Positions 35,098 through 44,387 of a DNA stretch of 64,000 nt are shown piece after piece. Below the pieces are notes generated by a model, which was not told the DNA's origin, did not search any database, and was given only the letters and a program-made list of their open reading frames with translations. Made by a program: the position numbers and the translations under genes. How positions within the stretch are numbered: the first letter of the stretch is position 1; each line of letters begins with the position of its first letter. Location: the NCBI RefSeq assembly GCF_900129685.1, contig NZ_FQWM01000004.1:188501-252500 (forward strand), written 5' to 3'. This DNA is from Cognatishimia maritima. Its GTDB lineage: Bacteria; Pseudomonadota; Alphaproteobacteria; Rhodobacterales; Rhodobacteraceae.

Positions 35098-35126
35098 GAA
35101 TGCAGTGGTCACGTCCTACCGGCCAA
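35076..35126. repeat. 11-bp inverted repeat at the convergent end of two genes
   Basis: TTGGCCGGTAG (35076-35086) is the exact reverse complement of CTACCGGCCAA (35116-35126), with 29 bases between. The left arm is inside the end of the DUF1801 gene and the right arm ends seven bases before the stop of the opposite gene. It may act as a shared terminator-like hairpin, but there is no T-run. Confidence 0.5.
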
Positions 35127-35133
35127 GGGATCA

Positions 35134-35421
35134 TTAGTCCCAATTCACAACCACAGAATAGGTTGATGGTTGAGGCGTATCGACCAGAAATTCGCTGAAT
35201 TGACCCCAGAGCGCTTTGATCTTCTCTGCGGTTTCCGGGCTCGGTTCTTCGAAATCAGTAAAGGCGACGATGTAGCCTTCTCCGGTTTCGTCATTCAACA
35301 CATTGATGAATCTGTGCTGACCGGGCAGCGCTTTGATACGGTCTTTCAGACCATTCAGGATTTCGGTGGCCGCAGCTTGGCTGCCGGGCTTCATCTTATA
35401 TGGGGTGACACGAGCAAACAT
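35134..35421 (-). CDS. Small dimeric alpha-beta-barrel protein (ABM-like)
   Basis: 95 residues from ATG 35421, preceded by GAGGAGG. The sequence (MFARVTPYKMKPGSQAAATEI, then INVLNDETGEGYIVAFTDF) has the beta-alpha-beta pattern of the antibiotic-biosynthesis-monooxygenase/dimeric ferredoxin-like fold: a start strand, helix with PG bend, a strand and an alternating strand end. Members include heme-degrading and quinol-oxidising enzymes, but many are of unknown role. Nothing in the neighbourhood points to a substrate. Confidence 0.6.
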   Translation of the reverse strand: MFARVTPYKMKPGSQAAATEILNGLKDRIKALPGQHRFINVLNDETGEGYIVAFTDFEEPSPETAEKIKALWGQFSEFLVDTPQPSTYSVVVNWD

Positions 35422-35611
35422 AGTGATCCTCCTCTGTTGCGCCAATCGCGCAGATCCCAGTATCGGGAAGCTTTGATCATAACATAATATTCACGCGCAC
35501 TGTGAAATATTGACCAGATGGGAAAATTCATACTGTTCGTGCAGGCCTTACTTTTCTGGACAATCCCCCCGCCATATGAGACAGAGCGCCCCGAACAACG
35601 GAGACTCTCTG

Positions 35612-36937
35612 ATGACCACCACACGATTTGCCCCGTCGCCCACGGGCTATATCCATGTTGGCAACCTGCGCACCGCGCTGATGAACTTCCTGATCGCTAA
35701 AAAGGCGGGTGGGACATTCATTCTGCGCATCGACGATACGGACCCAGAGCGGTCCAAGCAGGAATATGTGGATGCGATCCAGGAAGATCTGGAGTGGTTG
35801 GGTCTGACTTGGGACAAGATGGAGCGTCAGTCTGAGCGTCTGGACCGTTATCATGCGGCCGCAGACAAGCTGCGCGAAATGGGCAAGTTCTACGAGTGTT
35901 TTGAGACACCGACCGAACTCGACCTCAAGCGCAAAAAGCAACTGAACATGGGCAAACCGCCGGTCTATGATCGCGCGGCATTGTCATTGTCTGACGAAGA
36001 CCGTGAAAAGCTGCGTGAGGCCCGTGGTGACGGCCACTGGCGTTTTATGTTGGATCAAGAGCGTATCAACTGGGTTGATGGCGTTTTGGGCGAACTGTCG
36101 ATTGACGCGGCTTCAGTGTCTGACCCGGTTCTGATACGTGGCGACGGCCAGTTCCTTTACACGTTAGCATCCGTGGTCGATGACATCGACATGGGCGTGA
36201 CCCATATCGTGCGCGGCTCTGACCACGTCACCAACACGGCGACCCAGATCCAGATGATCGAGACGCTGGGCGGCACCGTGCCGACCTTTGCGCACCATTC
36301 GCTTTTGACCGGCCCGCAAGGCGAAAGCCTGTCCAAACGTCTGGGCACCCTGTCGCTGCGCGACTTGCGTGCAGCAGGGGTTGAGCCTATGGCGCTGCTG
36401 AGTCTGATGGCGCGCCTGGGATCGAGCCAGCCGGTTGAATTGCGGACCTCGATTGATGAGATCGCCGAGGGCTTTGACATCAGCCAATTTGGTTCTGCAC
36501 CGACCAAGTTTGATGAACAAGACCTCTATCCTCTGACCGCGCGGTTGCTGGCCGAAAAAGACCTTGCCGAGGTCGCTGAGGATGTCGCCGCTGCCGGGGT
36601 GCCTAGCGAGTTGGCAGAGCAGTTCTGGACAGTTGTGCGTGAAAACATCACGACGCGGAAAGACATCGCTCCATGGTGGGCGCTGTTCGCAAATGGCGCT
36701 GATCCGGTGATTGATGATGAGGACAAAGACTTCGTCGCAGAGGCCATGGCGATGTTGCCAGATGGGCCATATGACGGAGAGACTTGGGGTACCTGGACCA
36801 AGGCCGTCAAGGACGCGACAGGCCGCAAGGGGCGGGGGCTGTTCATGCCGCTGCGCAAAGCCTTGACCGGTCAAAGCCACGGCCCAGATATGTCTGCCGT
36901 GCTGCCGCTGTTGCAAGTCATCAAAGCGCGCGGGTAA
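35612..36937 (+). CDS. gltX: Glutamyl-tRNA synthetase
   Basis: 441 residues from ATG 35612, where the class I Rossmann start RFAPSPTGYIHVGNLRTAL begins; the longer frame before it has no homology. The HIGH-like motif is HVGN, the acceptor-binding segment RIDDTDPERS, and the KMSKS-like motif SLSKRLG near residue 240. The C-terminal anticodon-binding domain follows. In alphaproteobacteria GltX may also charge tRNA-Gln, whose Glu is then amidated by GatCAB. A clear intrinsic terminator follows 24 bases after the stop. Confidence 0.96.
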   Translation: MTTTRFAPSPTGYIHVGNLRTALMNFLIAKKAGGTFILRIDDTDPERSKQEYVDAIQEDLEWLGLTWDKMERQSERLDRYHAAADKLREMGKFYECFETPTELDLKRKKQLNMGKPPVYDRAALSLSDEDREKLREARGDGHWRFMLDQERINWVDGVLGELSIDAASVSDPVLIRGDGQFLYTLASVVDDIDMGVTHIVRGSDHVTNTATQIQMIETLGGTVPTFAHHSLLTGPQGESLSKRLGTLSLRDLRAAGVEPMALLSLMARLGSSQPVELRTSIDEIAEGFDISQFGSAPTKFDEQDLYPLTARLLAEKDLAEVAEDVAAAGVPSELAEQFWTVVRENITTRKDIAPWWALFANGADPVIDDEDKDFVAEAMAMLPDGPYDGETWGTWTKAVKDATGRKGRGLFMPLRKALTGQSHGPDMSAVLPLLQVIKARG

Positions 36938-36961
36938 GCAGCGACATTCAAGAACACGACT

Positions 36962-36987
36962 GGCCGTCCATATTGGGCGGCCTTTTT
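36962..36987 (+). terminator. Intrinsic terminator after gltX
   Basis: An 8-bp stem (GGCCGTCC at 36962-36969 with GGGCGGCC at 36975-36982, one G-U pair) with a five-base loop, then five T. Confidence 0.85.
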
Positions 36988-37072
36988 ATTTGGCGACTGC
37001 TATGTGCATAAAAGCAGATTGGCAGGCGCTTCGCTTCGTGGTCTGTTATCCTGCGAAGGGTAGGACGTGAGT

Positions 37073-38461
37073 ATGGCTGACGCACAGGCGAAATTTCTGA
37101 CTGGTAGTTTGTTCCGGCACGTGGTGGTGATGTCGGCCACGTCCTCTATCGGTCTCATGGCGATCTTCCTTGTCGATCTGGTCGATATGATCTTCATTTC
37201 GATGCTCGGCAAAGAAGAACTGGCAGCCGCGGTCGGATATGCCGGGGCAATCCTGTTTTTCACGTCGAGTTTCGGCATCGGCATGGCCATTGCAGCGGGC
37301 GCTTTGGTTGCGCAGGCCTTGGGCGAGGGGGACCGGCAGAAGGCTGGGCGCCGCGCCGCGAGTTCACTGCTTTATGGTTTTATCTTCGCCTCGATTTTTG
37401 CAGCCATTGTCTGGCTCAACCTTGCACCGCTTGCTGCATTTATGGGGGCAAGCGGCGCGACGCTTGAACTTGCGGTCAGCTATCTGCAGATCATCATCCC
37501 GACTTTGCCCATCTTGCTGCTCGCCATGGTTGGGGGTGCGATCCTGCGCGCGCATGGCGATGCGCCGCGGTCGATGATGTCGACCATCATTGGCGGGGCG
37601 GTGAATGCGGTTCTGGACCCGGTTTTCATTTTCGGCTTGGATATGGAATTGGCCGGTGCGGCATGGGCTTCGGTTGCGGCGCGGTTTGCCATTGCGTTCT
37701 TTGCGCTTTACCCGGTGATCAAAGTGCACAAGGGGCTGGATAAGCCTACGCCAGACCAACTCCGTATTGATCTGACCGCAATTATTGGCATCGCTGGCCC
37801 TGCGATTTTGACCCAATTGGCGACACCCATTGGCCAGGCCTATGTGACTCGCTCTATGGCGGCTTACGGGGAGGAAGCGGTCGCTGGGATGGCGATTGTG
37901 GCGCGTCTGACGCCCGTTGCCTTTGGCATGATCTTTGCTCTGTCAGGGGCCGTTGGGCCTGTGATCGGGCAGAATTTTGGGGCTGGGCAATTTGACCGCG
38001 TGCGTCTGGCCTTCCGCGAAAGCCTGATATTTACCGCGATGTGGGTGGTGGGGGTGAGTCTGCTCCTATTCCTGCTGCGCGCGCCACTTGTGGGGCTTTT
38101 CAACGCCGAAGGTATGGCAGTCACATTGGTCTATCTGTTCTGCGGTCCTTTGGCCTTGGCCTTCTTTTTCAACGGCGTGCTCTTTGTCTCAAACGCGGCC
38201 TTCAACAACCTGGGGCATCCGTTCTATTCCACATGGGTCAACTGGGGGCGGCACACGCTTGGCACGATCCCGTTTGTCTGGCTCGGGGCCCATTGGTTCG
38301 GCGCACCCGGCGTATTGATCGGGCAGGCCTTTGGCGGGGTGATCTTTGCGGCGATTGCGCTGGTCTTGGCGAAACGCGTGCTGTCCCTGCGCAAAGAAAC
38401 AAAACCCGCGCCATTTGCCCGCCAAGGCCGCCTTATGGCGACGTTCCATCTGCGTCGCTGA
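37073..38461 (+). CDS. MATE-family multidrug/toxin exporter
   Basis: 462 residues from ATG 37073 (a GTG at 37067 is also possible; both have purine-rich sites upstream). It has about 12 membrane helices in two homologous halves, with MATE segments such as ATSSIGLMAIFLVDLVDMIFISMLG at the start, GGAVNAVLDPVFIFGLDM and VLFVSNAAFNNLGHP in the second half. MATE proteins export cationic or other compounds driven by H+ or Na+. The cargo is unknown. It overlaps the convergent cyclotransferase gene by 29 bases. Confidence 0.93.
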   Translation: MADAQAKFLTGSLFRHVVVMSATSSIGLMAIFLVDLVDMIFISMLGKEELAAAVGYAGAILFFTSSFGIGMAIAAGALVAQALGEGDRQKAGRRAASSLLYGFIFASIFAAIVWLNLAPLAAFMGASGATLELAVSYLQIIIPTLPILLLAMVGGAILRAHGDAPRSMMSTIIGGAVNAVLDPVFIFGLDMELAGAAWASVAARFAIAFFALYPVIKVHKGLDKPTPDQLRIDLTAIIGIAGPAILTQLATPIGQAYVTRSMAAYGEEAVAGMAIVARLTPVAFGMIFALSGAVGPVIGQNFGAGQFDRVRLAFRESLIFTAMWVVGVSLLLFLLRAPLVGLFNAEGMAVTLVYLFCGPLALAFFFNGVLFVSNAAFNNLGHPFYSTWVNWGRHTLGTIPFVWLGAHWFGAPGVLIGQAFGGVIFAAIALVLAKRVLSLRKETKPAPFARQGRLMATFHLRR

Positions 38462-39020
38462 GGGCTTCCCTGCGGCGCGTTTCGGCAAGTGCCTTATCCA
38501 CGAAAGCGCGCTCTCCCTTTGTCAGGGATTGATGACGCGGATAGGCCGGATTGTGTCGGTCGTCTTTGATGGGGGCGTCCCAACCAACCGTAGTTGCAAA
38601 AAACTGCATGGCGGTCGCCTCATCAAATTCAGTTAGATAGCCCTGAATGACCACGTCCAAATAGCTAAGGTGGATGGGGCGTGGTTTGGTTGGCTGCGGG
38701 AATTTTTCAGTTGGAATGGAATAAGTCGCAACCATCGAGGGCGCGGTGCTGGCGTGGCTAAGACCTGAACCCAAAGCCACGCGATCATAGGCATGCTCGC
38801 GCGCGTCAAGGGTACTCCAGTCGTCGTTTGGAACATGGGCGATCACGCCCGACACTGTAACGCCCGCGCAGGGTTCAATCGTCAGGATCGGTCGCGGCGC
38901 ATAGGTCGTCTGCCGCCAGACCCGACGCCACCCGGTTAATGTTGCCGGGCTCATATCCGTGAAGGTGTGGGTCTTGCGATTAACAAGGCTTCCATAGCCA
39001 AAAAAGTAGGGGCGGGTCAT
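38433..39020 (-). CDS. Gamma-glutamylcyclotransferase-like protein
   Basis: 195 residues from ATG 39020; the frame reads much further upstream but the fold begins at FFGYGSLVN, the GGCT/ChaC glycine motif. A conserved LTGWRRVWRQTT segment and a general-base Glu candidate in ARE (LDAREHAYDRV) follow. Such enzymes release 5-oxoproline from gamma-glutamyl peptides or glutathione. The final 29 bases overlap the 3' end of the MATE gene on the other strand. It diverges from the Rrf2-type regulator with 91 bases between them, so regulation by that protein is possible but unproven. Confidence 0.83.
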   Translation of the reverse strand: MTRPYFFGYGSLVNRKTHTFTDMSPATLTGWRRVWRQTTYAPRPILTIEPCAGVTVSGVIAHVPNDDWSTLDAREHAYDRVALGSGLSHASTAPSMVATYSIPTEKFPQPTKPRPIHLSYLDVVIQGYLTEFDEATAMQFFATTVGWDAPIKDDRHNPAYPRHQSLTKGERAFVDKALAETRRREALSDADGTSP

Positions 39021-39111
39021 GCCGCCAGAATTTGCGCCTGCTTGATCTGTGTCAATCCAATAACATGCATAAGCGACTAAGCTTTCCAGACCCAAAGTCG
39101 GAGGAAGCCCT

Positions 39112-39558
39112 ATGCGCATGACCAAACGGACCAACCTCGCCATGCGCGTGCTGATGTTTTGCGCCGTCAACAAGGGGCGCTTGGTCACCAAGACGGAAAT
39201 CTCTGATATCTGCCACACATCCGAAAATCATCTGGCGCAGGTGATCAATGAATTGGGGCGCCTCGGCTATCTGGCGACCCATCGCGGGCGCAATGGTGGC
39301 GTTGAATTGGGTCTGCCCGCGACAGAGATCAGCATCGGCGAAATCTTTCGCTTTATGGAAGGTCCTGACCCGGAAAATGACTGCTTCGCCGACACGGATG
39401 GAAGCTGCCCCCTGGTCGAGGCCTGCCGTCTAAAAGAGGCATTGAAAGATGCAGCAGAAGCATTCTTTGCGCGACTCGATGATCTGACCCTCGACAGTTT
39501 GGTCTGCAAAAACAGGGCGTTGCAAAAAATTCTCCTCCCCGATCCATGTCTGTCGTAA
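39112..39558 (+). CDS. Rrf2-family iron-sulfur regulator, NsrR-like
   Basis: 148 residues. The winged-helix DNA-binding part is MRMTKRTNLAMRVLMFCAV, then EISDICHTSENHLAQVINELGRLGYLATHRGRNGG, which matches Rrf2 proteins, and the cluster-binding cysteines are C91, C99 and C105 (C-x7-C-x5-C), the spacing seen in NsrR-type nitric-oxide sensors. NsrR represses NO-detoxification genes until NO disrupts its iron-sulfur cluster. None of those targets is in the window. An ATGCAT site resembling the NsrR half-site core is at 39065-39070 upstream. NsrR identity is probable, not certain, so no symbol is given. Confidence 0.82.
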   Translation: MRMTKRTNLAMRVLMFCAVNKGRLVTKTEISDICHTSENHLAQVINELGRLGYLATHRGRNGGVELGLPATEISIGEIFRFMEGPDPENDCFADTDGSCPLVEACRLKEALKDAAEAFFARLDDLTLDSLVCKNRALQKILLPDPCLS

Positions 39559-39564
39559 ATGGGC

Positions 39565-39593
39565 TTGAATATGTCGAATCTCACATCTAATTT
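39565..39593 (+). promoter_or_regulatory. Probable promoter of the gcv operon
   Basis: TTGAAT (39565-39570) and TAATTT (39588-39593) are separated by exactly 17 bases and lie just before the glycine riboswitch, giving a transcript start near 39600. Confidence 0.55.
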
Positions 39594-39605
39594 GGCTGCC
39601 AAGCA

Positions 39606-39762
39606 AAGGTGACTCGGGAGAATCGGGAAATCCGGTGCCGAAGGAGCAACCGCCCCGGAAACTCTCAGGCCTCAGGACCGACGTTCACCGCTTAACTCTG
39701 GAGAGTGACGTATATCGTCCGCCGAAGGGATAACGATCTCAGGCGAAAGGACAGAGGGGGCA
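39606..39762 (+). ncRNA. Tandem glycine riboswitch
   Basis: Two glycine aptamers in a row ahead of gcvT. Aptamer 1 has GTGCCGAAGGAGCAACC, then AAACTCTCAGGC and AGGACCGACG; aptamer 2 has CTCTGGAGAG, CCGCCGAAGGGATAACG, TCTCAGGCGAAAGGACAGAG. The CTCTG (39696-39700) and CAGAG (39752-39756) pair as its closing stem. The tandem form senses glycine cooperatively or with improved affinity and here is expected to switch on the glycine cleavage operon when glycine is plentiful. The exact 5' edge is approximate. Confidence 0.93.
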
Positions 39763-39839
39763 TCGCGCGCTGGACATTCCTAGCGCTAATGTGATGCCGG
39801 ATGCTTGTGCTTAGCGCGCTCCGGAAACAGGGAGCGAAG

Positions 39840-40976
39840 ATGATGGCTGAGACGGGTGATCTGAAACACACGCCGCTATTTGATCTGCACGCCGAATTGG
39901 GCGGCAAGATGGTGCCATTCGCAGGCTACTCAATGCCCGTGCAATATCCGCTTGGCGTGATGAAAGAACACTTGCATTGCCGCGCGCAAGCAGGGCTGTT
40001 TGATGTCAGCCACATGGGGCAGGTTATCCTTCGCGGCGAAAGCTATGATGCGGTGGCGCGTGGGTTTGAAACGCTGGTGCCTGTAGATGCAGTTGGGTTG
40101 CCCGAAAACAAACAGCGTTATGGGTTTTTTACCAATCAGGACGGCGGCATCGAAGATGACCTGATGTTCGCCAATCGCGGCAACCACATGTTCGTCGTTG
40201 TGAATGCCGCCTGCAAAGACGCAGATATTGCACACATGAAGGCCGCGCTGGAACCTGCGGTCACGGTTGAGGTTATCACAGACCGCGCGCTGGTCGCTCT
40301 GCAAGGACCAGCGGCAGAGGCAGCCCTTGCTCGGCTTGCACCCACAGTGGTCGAGATGAGCTTCATGGACGTTGCAGATGTTGAACTCGTCGGCGCAACC
40401 TGTTGGGTCTCGCGCTCTGGCTATACCGGCGAGGACGGCTATGAGATTTCCGTGCCTGAAAGCCACGCGGAAAAGCTGTGTCGCGCCTTGCTCGACATGG
40501 ACGAAGTCGAACCCATCGGCCTTGGTGCGCGTGACAGCCTGCGGCTTGAAGCCGGGCTGTGCCTATATGGCAATGACATCGACGCAACCACCAACCCCAT
40601 TGAAGCCGGGCTGACCTGGGCGATCCAAAAGGTTCGCCGCGCAGGTGGCGAACGCGAGGGCGGATTTCCCGGTGCCTCCCATGTCCTCAGTGCGCTGGCT
40701 GAAGGCGTCGCACAGAAACGGGTGGGTCTCTTGCCAGACGGGCGCGCGCCGATGCGGGCAGGCACACCGATTTTTGCCGCGGCAGACGGCGGAGACCCCA
40801 TCGGGTCTGTCACGTCCGGTGGCTTTGGGCCAAGCGTGAACAGCCCGGTCGCAATGGGATATGTTGGCAGCAGCTATGCCGCTGTCGGAACCGAATTGTT
40901 TGGCGAGGTGCGTGGTAAACGCATGCCGGTAAAGGTGGCAAAGCTGCCGCTGGTCCCCGCCAATTTCAAACGCTGA
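39840..40976 (+). CDS. gcvT: Aminomethyltransferase, T-protein of glycine cleavage
   Basis: 378 residues from ATG 39840 (GGAG at 39831-39834); the frame extends back to 39801 but there is no ribosome site there, and the next codon ATG 39843 is nearly as good. The GcvT fold is recognised by LKHTPLFDLHAELGGKMVPFAGYSMPVQY, DVSHMGQ, and ARDSLRLEAGLCLYGNDID. It moves the methylene group from the aminomethyl-lipoyl H-protein to tetrahydrofolate, releasing ammonia. It is the first gene of gcvT-gcvH-gcvP under the riboswitch. Confidence 0.96.
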   Translation: MMAETGDLKHTPLFDLHAELGGKMVPFAGYSMPVQYPLGVMKEHLHCRAQAGLFDVSHMGQVILRGESYDAVARGFETLVPVDAVGLPENKQRYGFFTNQDGGIEDDLMFANRGNHMFVVVNAACKDADIAHMKAALEPAVTVEVITDRALVALQGPAAEAALARLAPTVVEMSFMDVADVELVGATCWVSRSGYTGEDGYEISVPESHAEKLCRALLDMDEVEPIGLGARDSLRLEAGLCLYGNDIDATTNPIEAGLTWAIQKVRRAGGEREGGFPGASHVLSALAEGVAQKRVGLLPDGRAPMRAGTPIFAAADGGDPIGSVTSGGFGPSVNSPVAMGYVGSSYAAVGTELFGEVRGKRMPVKVAKLPLVPANFKR

Positions 40977-41000
40977 ATTTCTATCAACAGGAGCGAACCC

Positions 41001-41360
41001 ATGAAATTCACTGAAGAGCACGAATGGCTGCGCGTCGAAGGCGATCTGGTTGTTGTTGGCATCACCGCTCACGCGGCTGAACAGCTTGGCGATATCGTCT
41101 TTGTCGAATTGCCAGAGACAGAGACCGAAGTTTCCAAAGACGATGAGGTCTGTGTGATCGAATCCGTCAAGGCGGCATCCGATATCCTAGCCCCTTTGGA
41201 CGGCGAGATCGTTGAGGTGAACGACGCGCTGGTCGATGAGCCGGGCAAAGTGAACGAAGATCCGATTGGCGACGCGTGGTTCTTTAAGATCAAACCAGCG
41301 GACTTGAGCCAGATGGACGATTACATGGATGAAGCGGCCTATAACGACTTCATCGGCTAA
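41001..41360 (+). CDS. gcvH: Glycine cleavage system H protein
   Basis: 119 residues, a lipoyl-carrier protein. The conserved E-K lipoyl site is [15 protein letters not shown], with the lipoylated Lys in ESVKA near residue 59. GcvH shuttles the aminomethyl group between P-, T- and L-proteins. The ATG follows CAGGAG at good spacing, 24 bases after gcvT. Confidence 0.97.
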   Translation: MKFTEEHEWLRVEGDLVVVGITAHAAEQLGDIVFVELPETETEVSKDDEVCVIESVKAASDILAPLDGEIVEVNDALVDEPGKVNEDPIGDAWFFKIKPADLSQMDDYMDEAAYNDFIG

Positions 41361-41379
41361 TGGCGCCTTTTAACGGTCA

Positions 41380-41397
41380 GAGCGCACTCATGCGCTC
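41380..41397 (+). other. Intercistronic hairpin between gcvH and gcvP
   Basis: A perfect 7-bp stem (GAGCGCA 41380-41386 with TGCGCTC 41391-41397, loop CTCA) lies 19 bases after the gcvH stop. There is no T-run, so it is more likely an RNA-stability or processing element than a terminator. Confidence 0.5.
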
Positions 41398-41457
41398 CGC
41401 CCAATCCCGGAATATCAACGTGTTCGCGACTATGACGCGATTTGAGGAGGCTTAGAC

Positions 41458-44307
41458 ATGCCTTTTGAACCGACAGACTATCTGCCGTATGATTTTGCCA
41501 ACCGGCGTCACATTGGCCCCTCTCCGCAAGAGATGGCGGACATGCTTGAGGTGGTCGGCGCGCCGGACCTTGAGGCGCTGATCGACGACACCTTGCCAAA
41601 ATCGATCCGCCAGAAAGAAAAGCTGGACTTTGGCAAGCCCATGTCAGAGCGCGAGCTGCTTTACAAAATGCGCCTGACAGCGAAGAAAAACACGTTGATG
41701 ACCAGCCTAATCGGGCAAGGCTATCATGGCACGGTGACGCCGCCTGCCATTCAGCGCAACATTCTTGAAAACCCGGCGTGGTACACGGCTTATACGCCGT
41801 ATCAGCCGGAAATTTCGCAAGGCCGGCTTGAGGCGCTTTTGAACTTCCAAACCATGGTCAGCGACCTGACCGGTCTGGAAATTGCCAATGCGTCCTTGCT
41901 GGATGAATCTACCGCCTGTGCCGAAGCAATGACAATGGCGCAGCGGGTTGCGAAATCCAAGGCCAAGGCGTTCTTTGTCGACCGTGACTGCCATCCGCAG
42001 AACATCGCCGTCGTTCAAACCCGCGCTGAACCGCTGGGGATTGAAGTGATTGTTGGCAACCCGGACAAACTAGAAGCTGATAAGGTCTTTGGTGCGCTGT
42101 TCCAATATCCGGGCACCTATGGCCACGTGCGTGACTTCACCCCTGAAATCGAAGCGCTGCATGCCAATAACGCGATTGCTATTATGGCGGCAGACCCGCT
42201 GTCCCTGACCCTGTTGAAAGAACCGGGTGCCATGGGGGCAGACATCGCCGTGGGTTCGACCCAGCGGTTTGGCGTGCCGATGGGCTATGGCGGTCCACAC
42301 GCGGCCTATATGGCCACCAAAGACGAATACAAACGCGCGATGCCGGGCCGTTTGGTCGGTGTATCGGTTGATGCCCATGGCAACCGCGCCTACCGTCTGT
42401 CCCTGCAAACACGCGAACAGCACATCCGCCGCGAAAAGGCGACGTCCAACGTTTGCACAGCGCAGGCGCTGCTGGCTGTCATGGCGTCGATGTACGCGGT
42501 CTTCCACGGCCCCAAAGGCCTGCAGGCCATTGCGCAGCGTATTCATCGCAAAACCGTCCGACTGGCGAATGGGCTGGAGGCCGCTGGCTTCAAGGTTGAT
42601 CCGCAGTCTTTCTTTGACACAATCACGGTTGACGTTGGCCCTCTGCAGGCGGCGGTTCTTAAGTCGGCGCGTGATGAGAACATCAACCTGCGCAAAGTCG
42701 GTGAGTTCCGCGTCGGGATCACCTTGGACGAAGCGACACGCTCTGACGTGATCGAGGGTGTCTGGCGCGCCTTTGGTATTGTGACCAAGGACGACAAGCT
42801 GGATCAAGGCTACCGGGTGCCAGAAAATATGCACCGGCGCACCGACTACCTGACCCATCCGATCTTCCATATGAACCGGGCTGAGACAGAGATGATGCGC
42901 TACATGCGGCGACTGGCGGATCGTGATCTGGCGCTGGATCGCGCGATGATCCCGTTGGGGTCGTGCACGATGAAGCTGAATGCGGCTGCAGAGATGATGC
43001 CGATCAGCTGGCCGGAATTTGCGCATATGCACCCGTTTGCGCCCATCGATCAAGCGGCGGGCTACACCGAAATGGTGACGGATCTGTCTAGCAAACTCTG
43101 TGACATCACCGGCTATGACGCGATTTCGATGCAGCCAAACTCTGGCGCGCAGGGAGAATATGCGGGTCTTTTGACCATTGCGGCCTATCACCGCGCCAAT
43201 GGTCAAAGCCATCGCAATATCTGTCTGATCCCGATGAGCGCGCATGGCACGAACCCGGCCTCCGCGCAGATGGTGGGCTGGAAAGTGGTACCGGTTAAAT
43301 CGGCGGCCAACGGCGACATCGACCTTGAGGATTTCAAGGCCAAAGCAGAAAAGCACGGCGAAAACCTCGCAGGCTGCATGATCACCTATCCGTCGACCCA
43401 TGGGGTTTTTGAGGAAACCGTGCATGAGGTCTGCAAGATCACCCATGACTATGGCGGTCAGGTCTATATCGACGGCGCGAATATGAATGCCATGGTGGGC
43501 CTGTCACGGCCTGGCGATCTGGGCGGGGACGTCAGCCACCTGAATCTGCACAAAACTTTCGCCATCCCGCACGGTGGCGGCGGCCCCGGCATGGGACCGA
43601 TTGGCGTGAAGGCACACCTTACGCCGCATCTGCCGGGCCACCCTGAGACCGGCGGTGCTGAAGGGCCAGTCTCTGCAGCGCCGTTGGGATCGGCGTCGAT
43701 CCTCGCGATCAGCTGGGCCTACTGCCTTATGATGGGCGGCGACGGCCTGACACAGGCGACACGCGTTGCGATCCTGAACGCGAACTACATCGCAAAACGC
43801 TTGGCGGGGGCGTTTGACGTTCTTTACAAAGGCCCAACTGGCCGCGTGGCACATGAATGCATCATCGACACGCGTCCCTATGCCGACAGCGCGGGCGTTA
43901 CCGTGGATGATATCGCCAAACGTCTGATCGACAACGGATTTCACGCGCCAACCATGTCTTGGCCGGTCGCGGGTACGTTGATGATCGAACCCACAGAGTC
44001 CGAAACCAAGGCTGAGTTGGACCGTTTCTGCGATGCGATGCTTGCGATCCGTGACGAAATCGCTGCCATCGAAAAAGGCGAAATTGATGCTGAGAACAAC
44101 CCGCTGAAAAATGCGCCCCATACGATGGAAGACTTGGTTAAAGATTGGGATCGTCCTTACAGCCGAGAGCAGGGCTGTTTCCCTCCGGGGGCCTTCCGCG
44201 TGGACAAATATTGGCCACCGGTGAACCGGGTGGACAACGCCTATGGCGACCGCCATCTGGTTTGCACCTGTCCGCCCATGGACGACTACGCCGAAGCGCC
44301 AGAATAA
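41458..44307 (+). CDS. gcvP: Glycine dehydrogenase (decarboxylating), P-protein
   Basis: 949 residues, the full single-chain form. Two homologous halves: the first with [15 protein letters not shown], and the second with the PLP-binding Lys in [21 protein letters not shown] near residue 700, followed by [18 protein letters not shown]. It decarboxylates glycine and passes the aminomethyl group to GcvH. GAGGAGG lies before the ATG. A 97-base gap with a hairpin separates it from gcvH. A strong terminator follows the stop. The opposite-strand open frames within it are not coding. Confidence 0.97.
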   Translation: MPFEPTDYLPYDFANRRHIGPSPQEMADMLEVVGAPDLEALIDDTLPKSIRQKEKLDFGKPMSERELLYKMRLTAKKNTLMTSLIGQGYHGTVTPPAIQRNILENPAWYTAYTPYQPEISQGRLEALLNFQTMVSDLTGLEIANASLLDESTACAEAMTMAQRVAKSKAKAFFVDRDCHPQNIAVVQTRAEPLGIEVIVGNPDKLEADKVFGALFQYPGTYGHVRDFTPEIEALHANNAIAIMAADPLSLTLLKEPGAMGADIAVGSTQRFGVPMGYGGPHAAYMATKDEYKRAMPGRLVGVSVDAHGNRAYRLSLQTREQHIRREKATSNVCTAQALLAVMASMYAVFHGPKGLQAIAQRIHRKTVRLANGLEAAGFKVDPQSFFDTITVDVGPLQAAVLKSARDENINLRKVGEFRVGITLDEATRSDVIEGVWRAFGIVTKDDKLDQGYRVPENMHRRTDYLTHPIFHMNRAETEMMRYMRRLADRDLALDRAMIPLGSCTMKLNAAAEMMPISWPEFAHMHPFAPIDQAAGYTEMVTDLSSKLCDITGYDAISMQPNSGAQGEYAGLLTIAAYHRANGQSHRNICLIPMSAHGTNPASAQMVGWKVVPVKSAANGDIDLEDFKAKAEKHGENLAGCMITYPSTHGVFEETVHEVCKITHDYGGQVYIDGANMNAMVGLSRPGDLGGDVSHLNLHKTFAIPHGGGGPGMGPIGVKAHLTPHLPGHPETGGAEGPVSAAPLGSASILAISWAYCLMMGGDGLTQATRVAILNANYIAKRLAGAFDVLYKGPTGRVAHECIIDTRPYADSAGVTVDDIAKRLIDNGFHAPTMSWPVAGTLMIEPTESETKAELDRFCDAMLAIRDEIAAIEKGEIDAENNPLKNAPHTMEDLVKDWDRPYSREQGCFPPGAFRVDKYWPPVNRVDNAYGDRHLVCTCPPMDDYAEAPE

Positions 44308-44313
44308 AATAAG

Positions 44314-44343
44314 AGCGGCCCCACATTGGGGCCGCTTTTTTTT
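44314..44343 (+). terminator. Intrinsic terminator after gcvP
   Basis: A 10-bp stem (AGCGGCCCCA at 44314-44323 with TGGGGCCGCT at 44327-44336) with a three-base loop is followed by a run of eight T. It ends the glycine cleavage operon and separates it from the convergent ABC transporter genes. Confidence 0.92.
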
Positions 44344-44353
44344 GCCTCCGGCA

Positions 44354-44375
44354 GGAGTATTTGCGGAAAGATGAA
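44354..44375 (+). repeat. Dispersed 22-nt repeat, copy B
   Basis: Four mismatches over 22 positions from copy C (59447-59468, opposite strand). It keeps the GGAGTATTT and AAAG-TGAA blocks. It lies immediately after the gcvP terminator and 12 bases before the stop of the opposite-strand permease gene. Confidence 0.55.
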
Positions 44376-44387
44376 AGCCGGTTTGGC

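Noticed and set aside
42070-43446. A 458-residue open frame antisense to gcvP
   Set aside because: gcvP is unmistakable here; the opposite frame has low-complexity, His/Arg-rich composition typical of a shadow.
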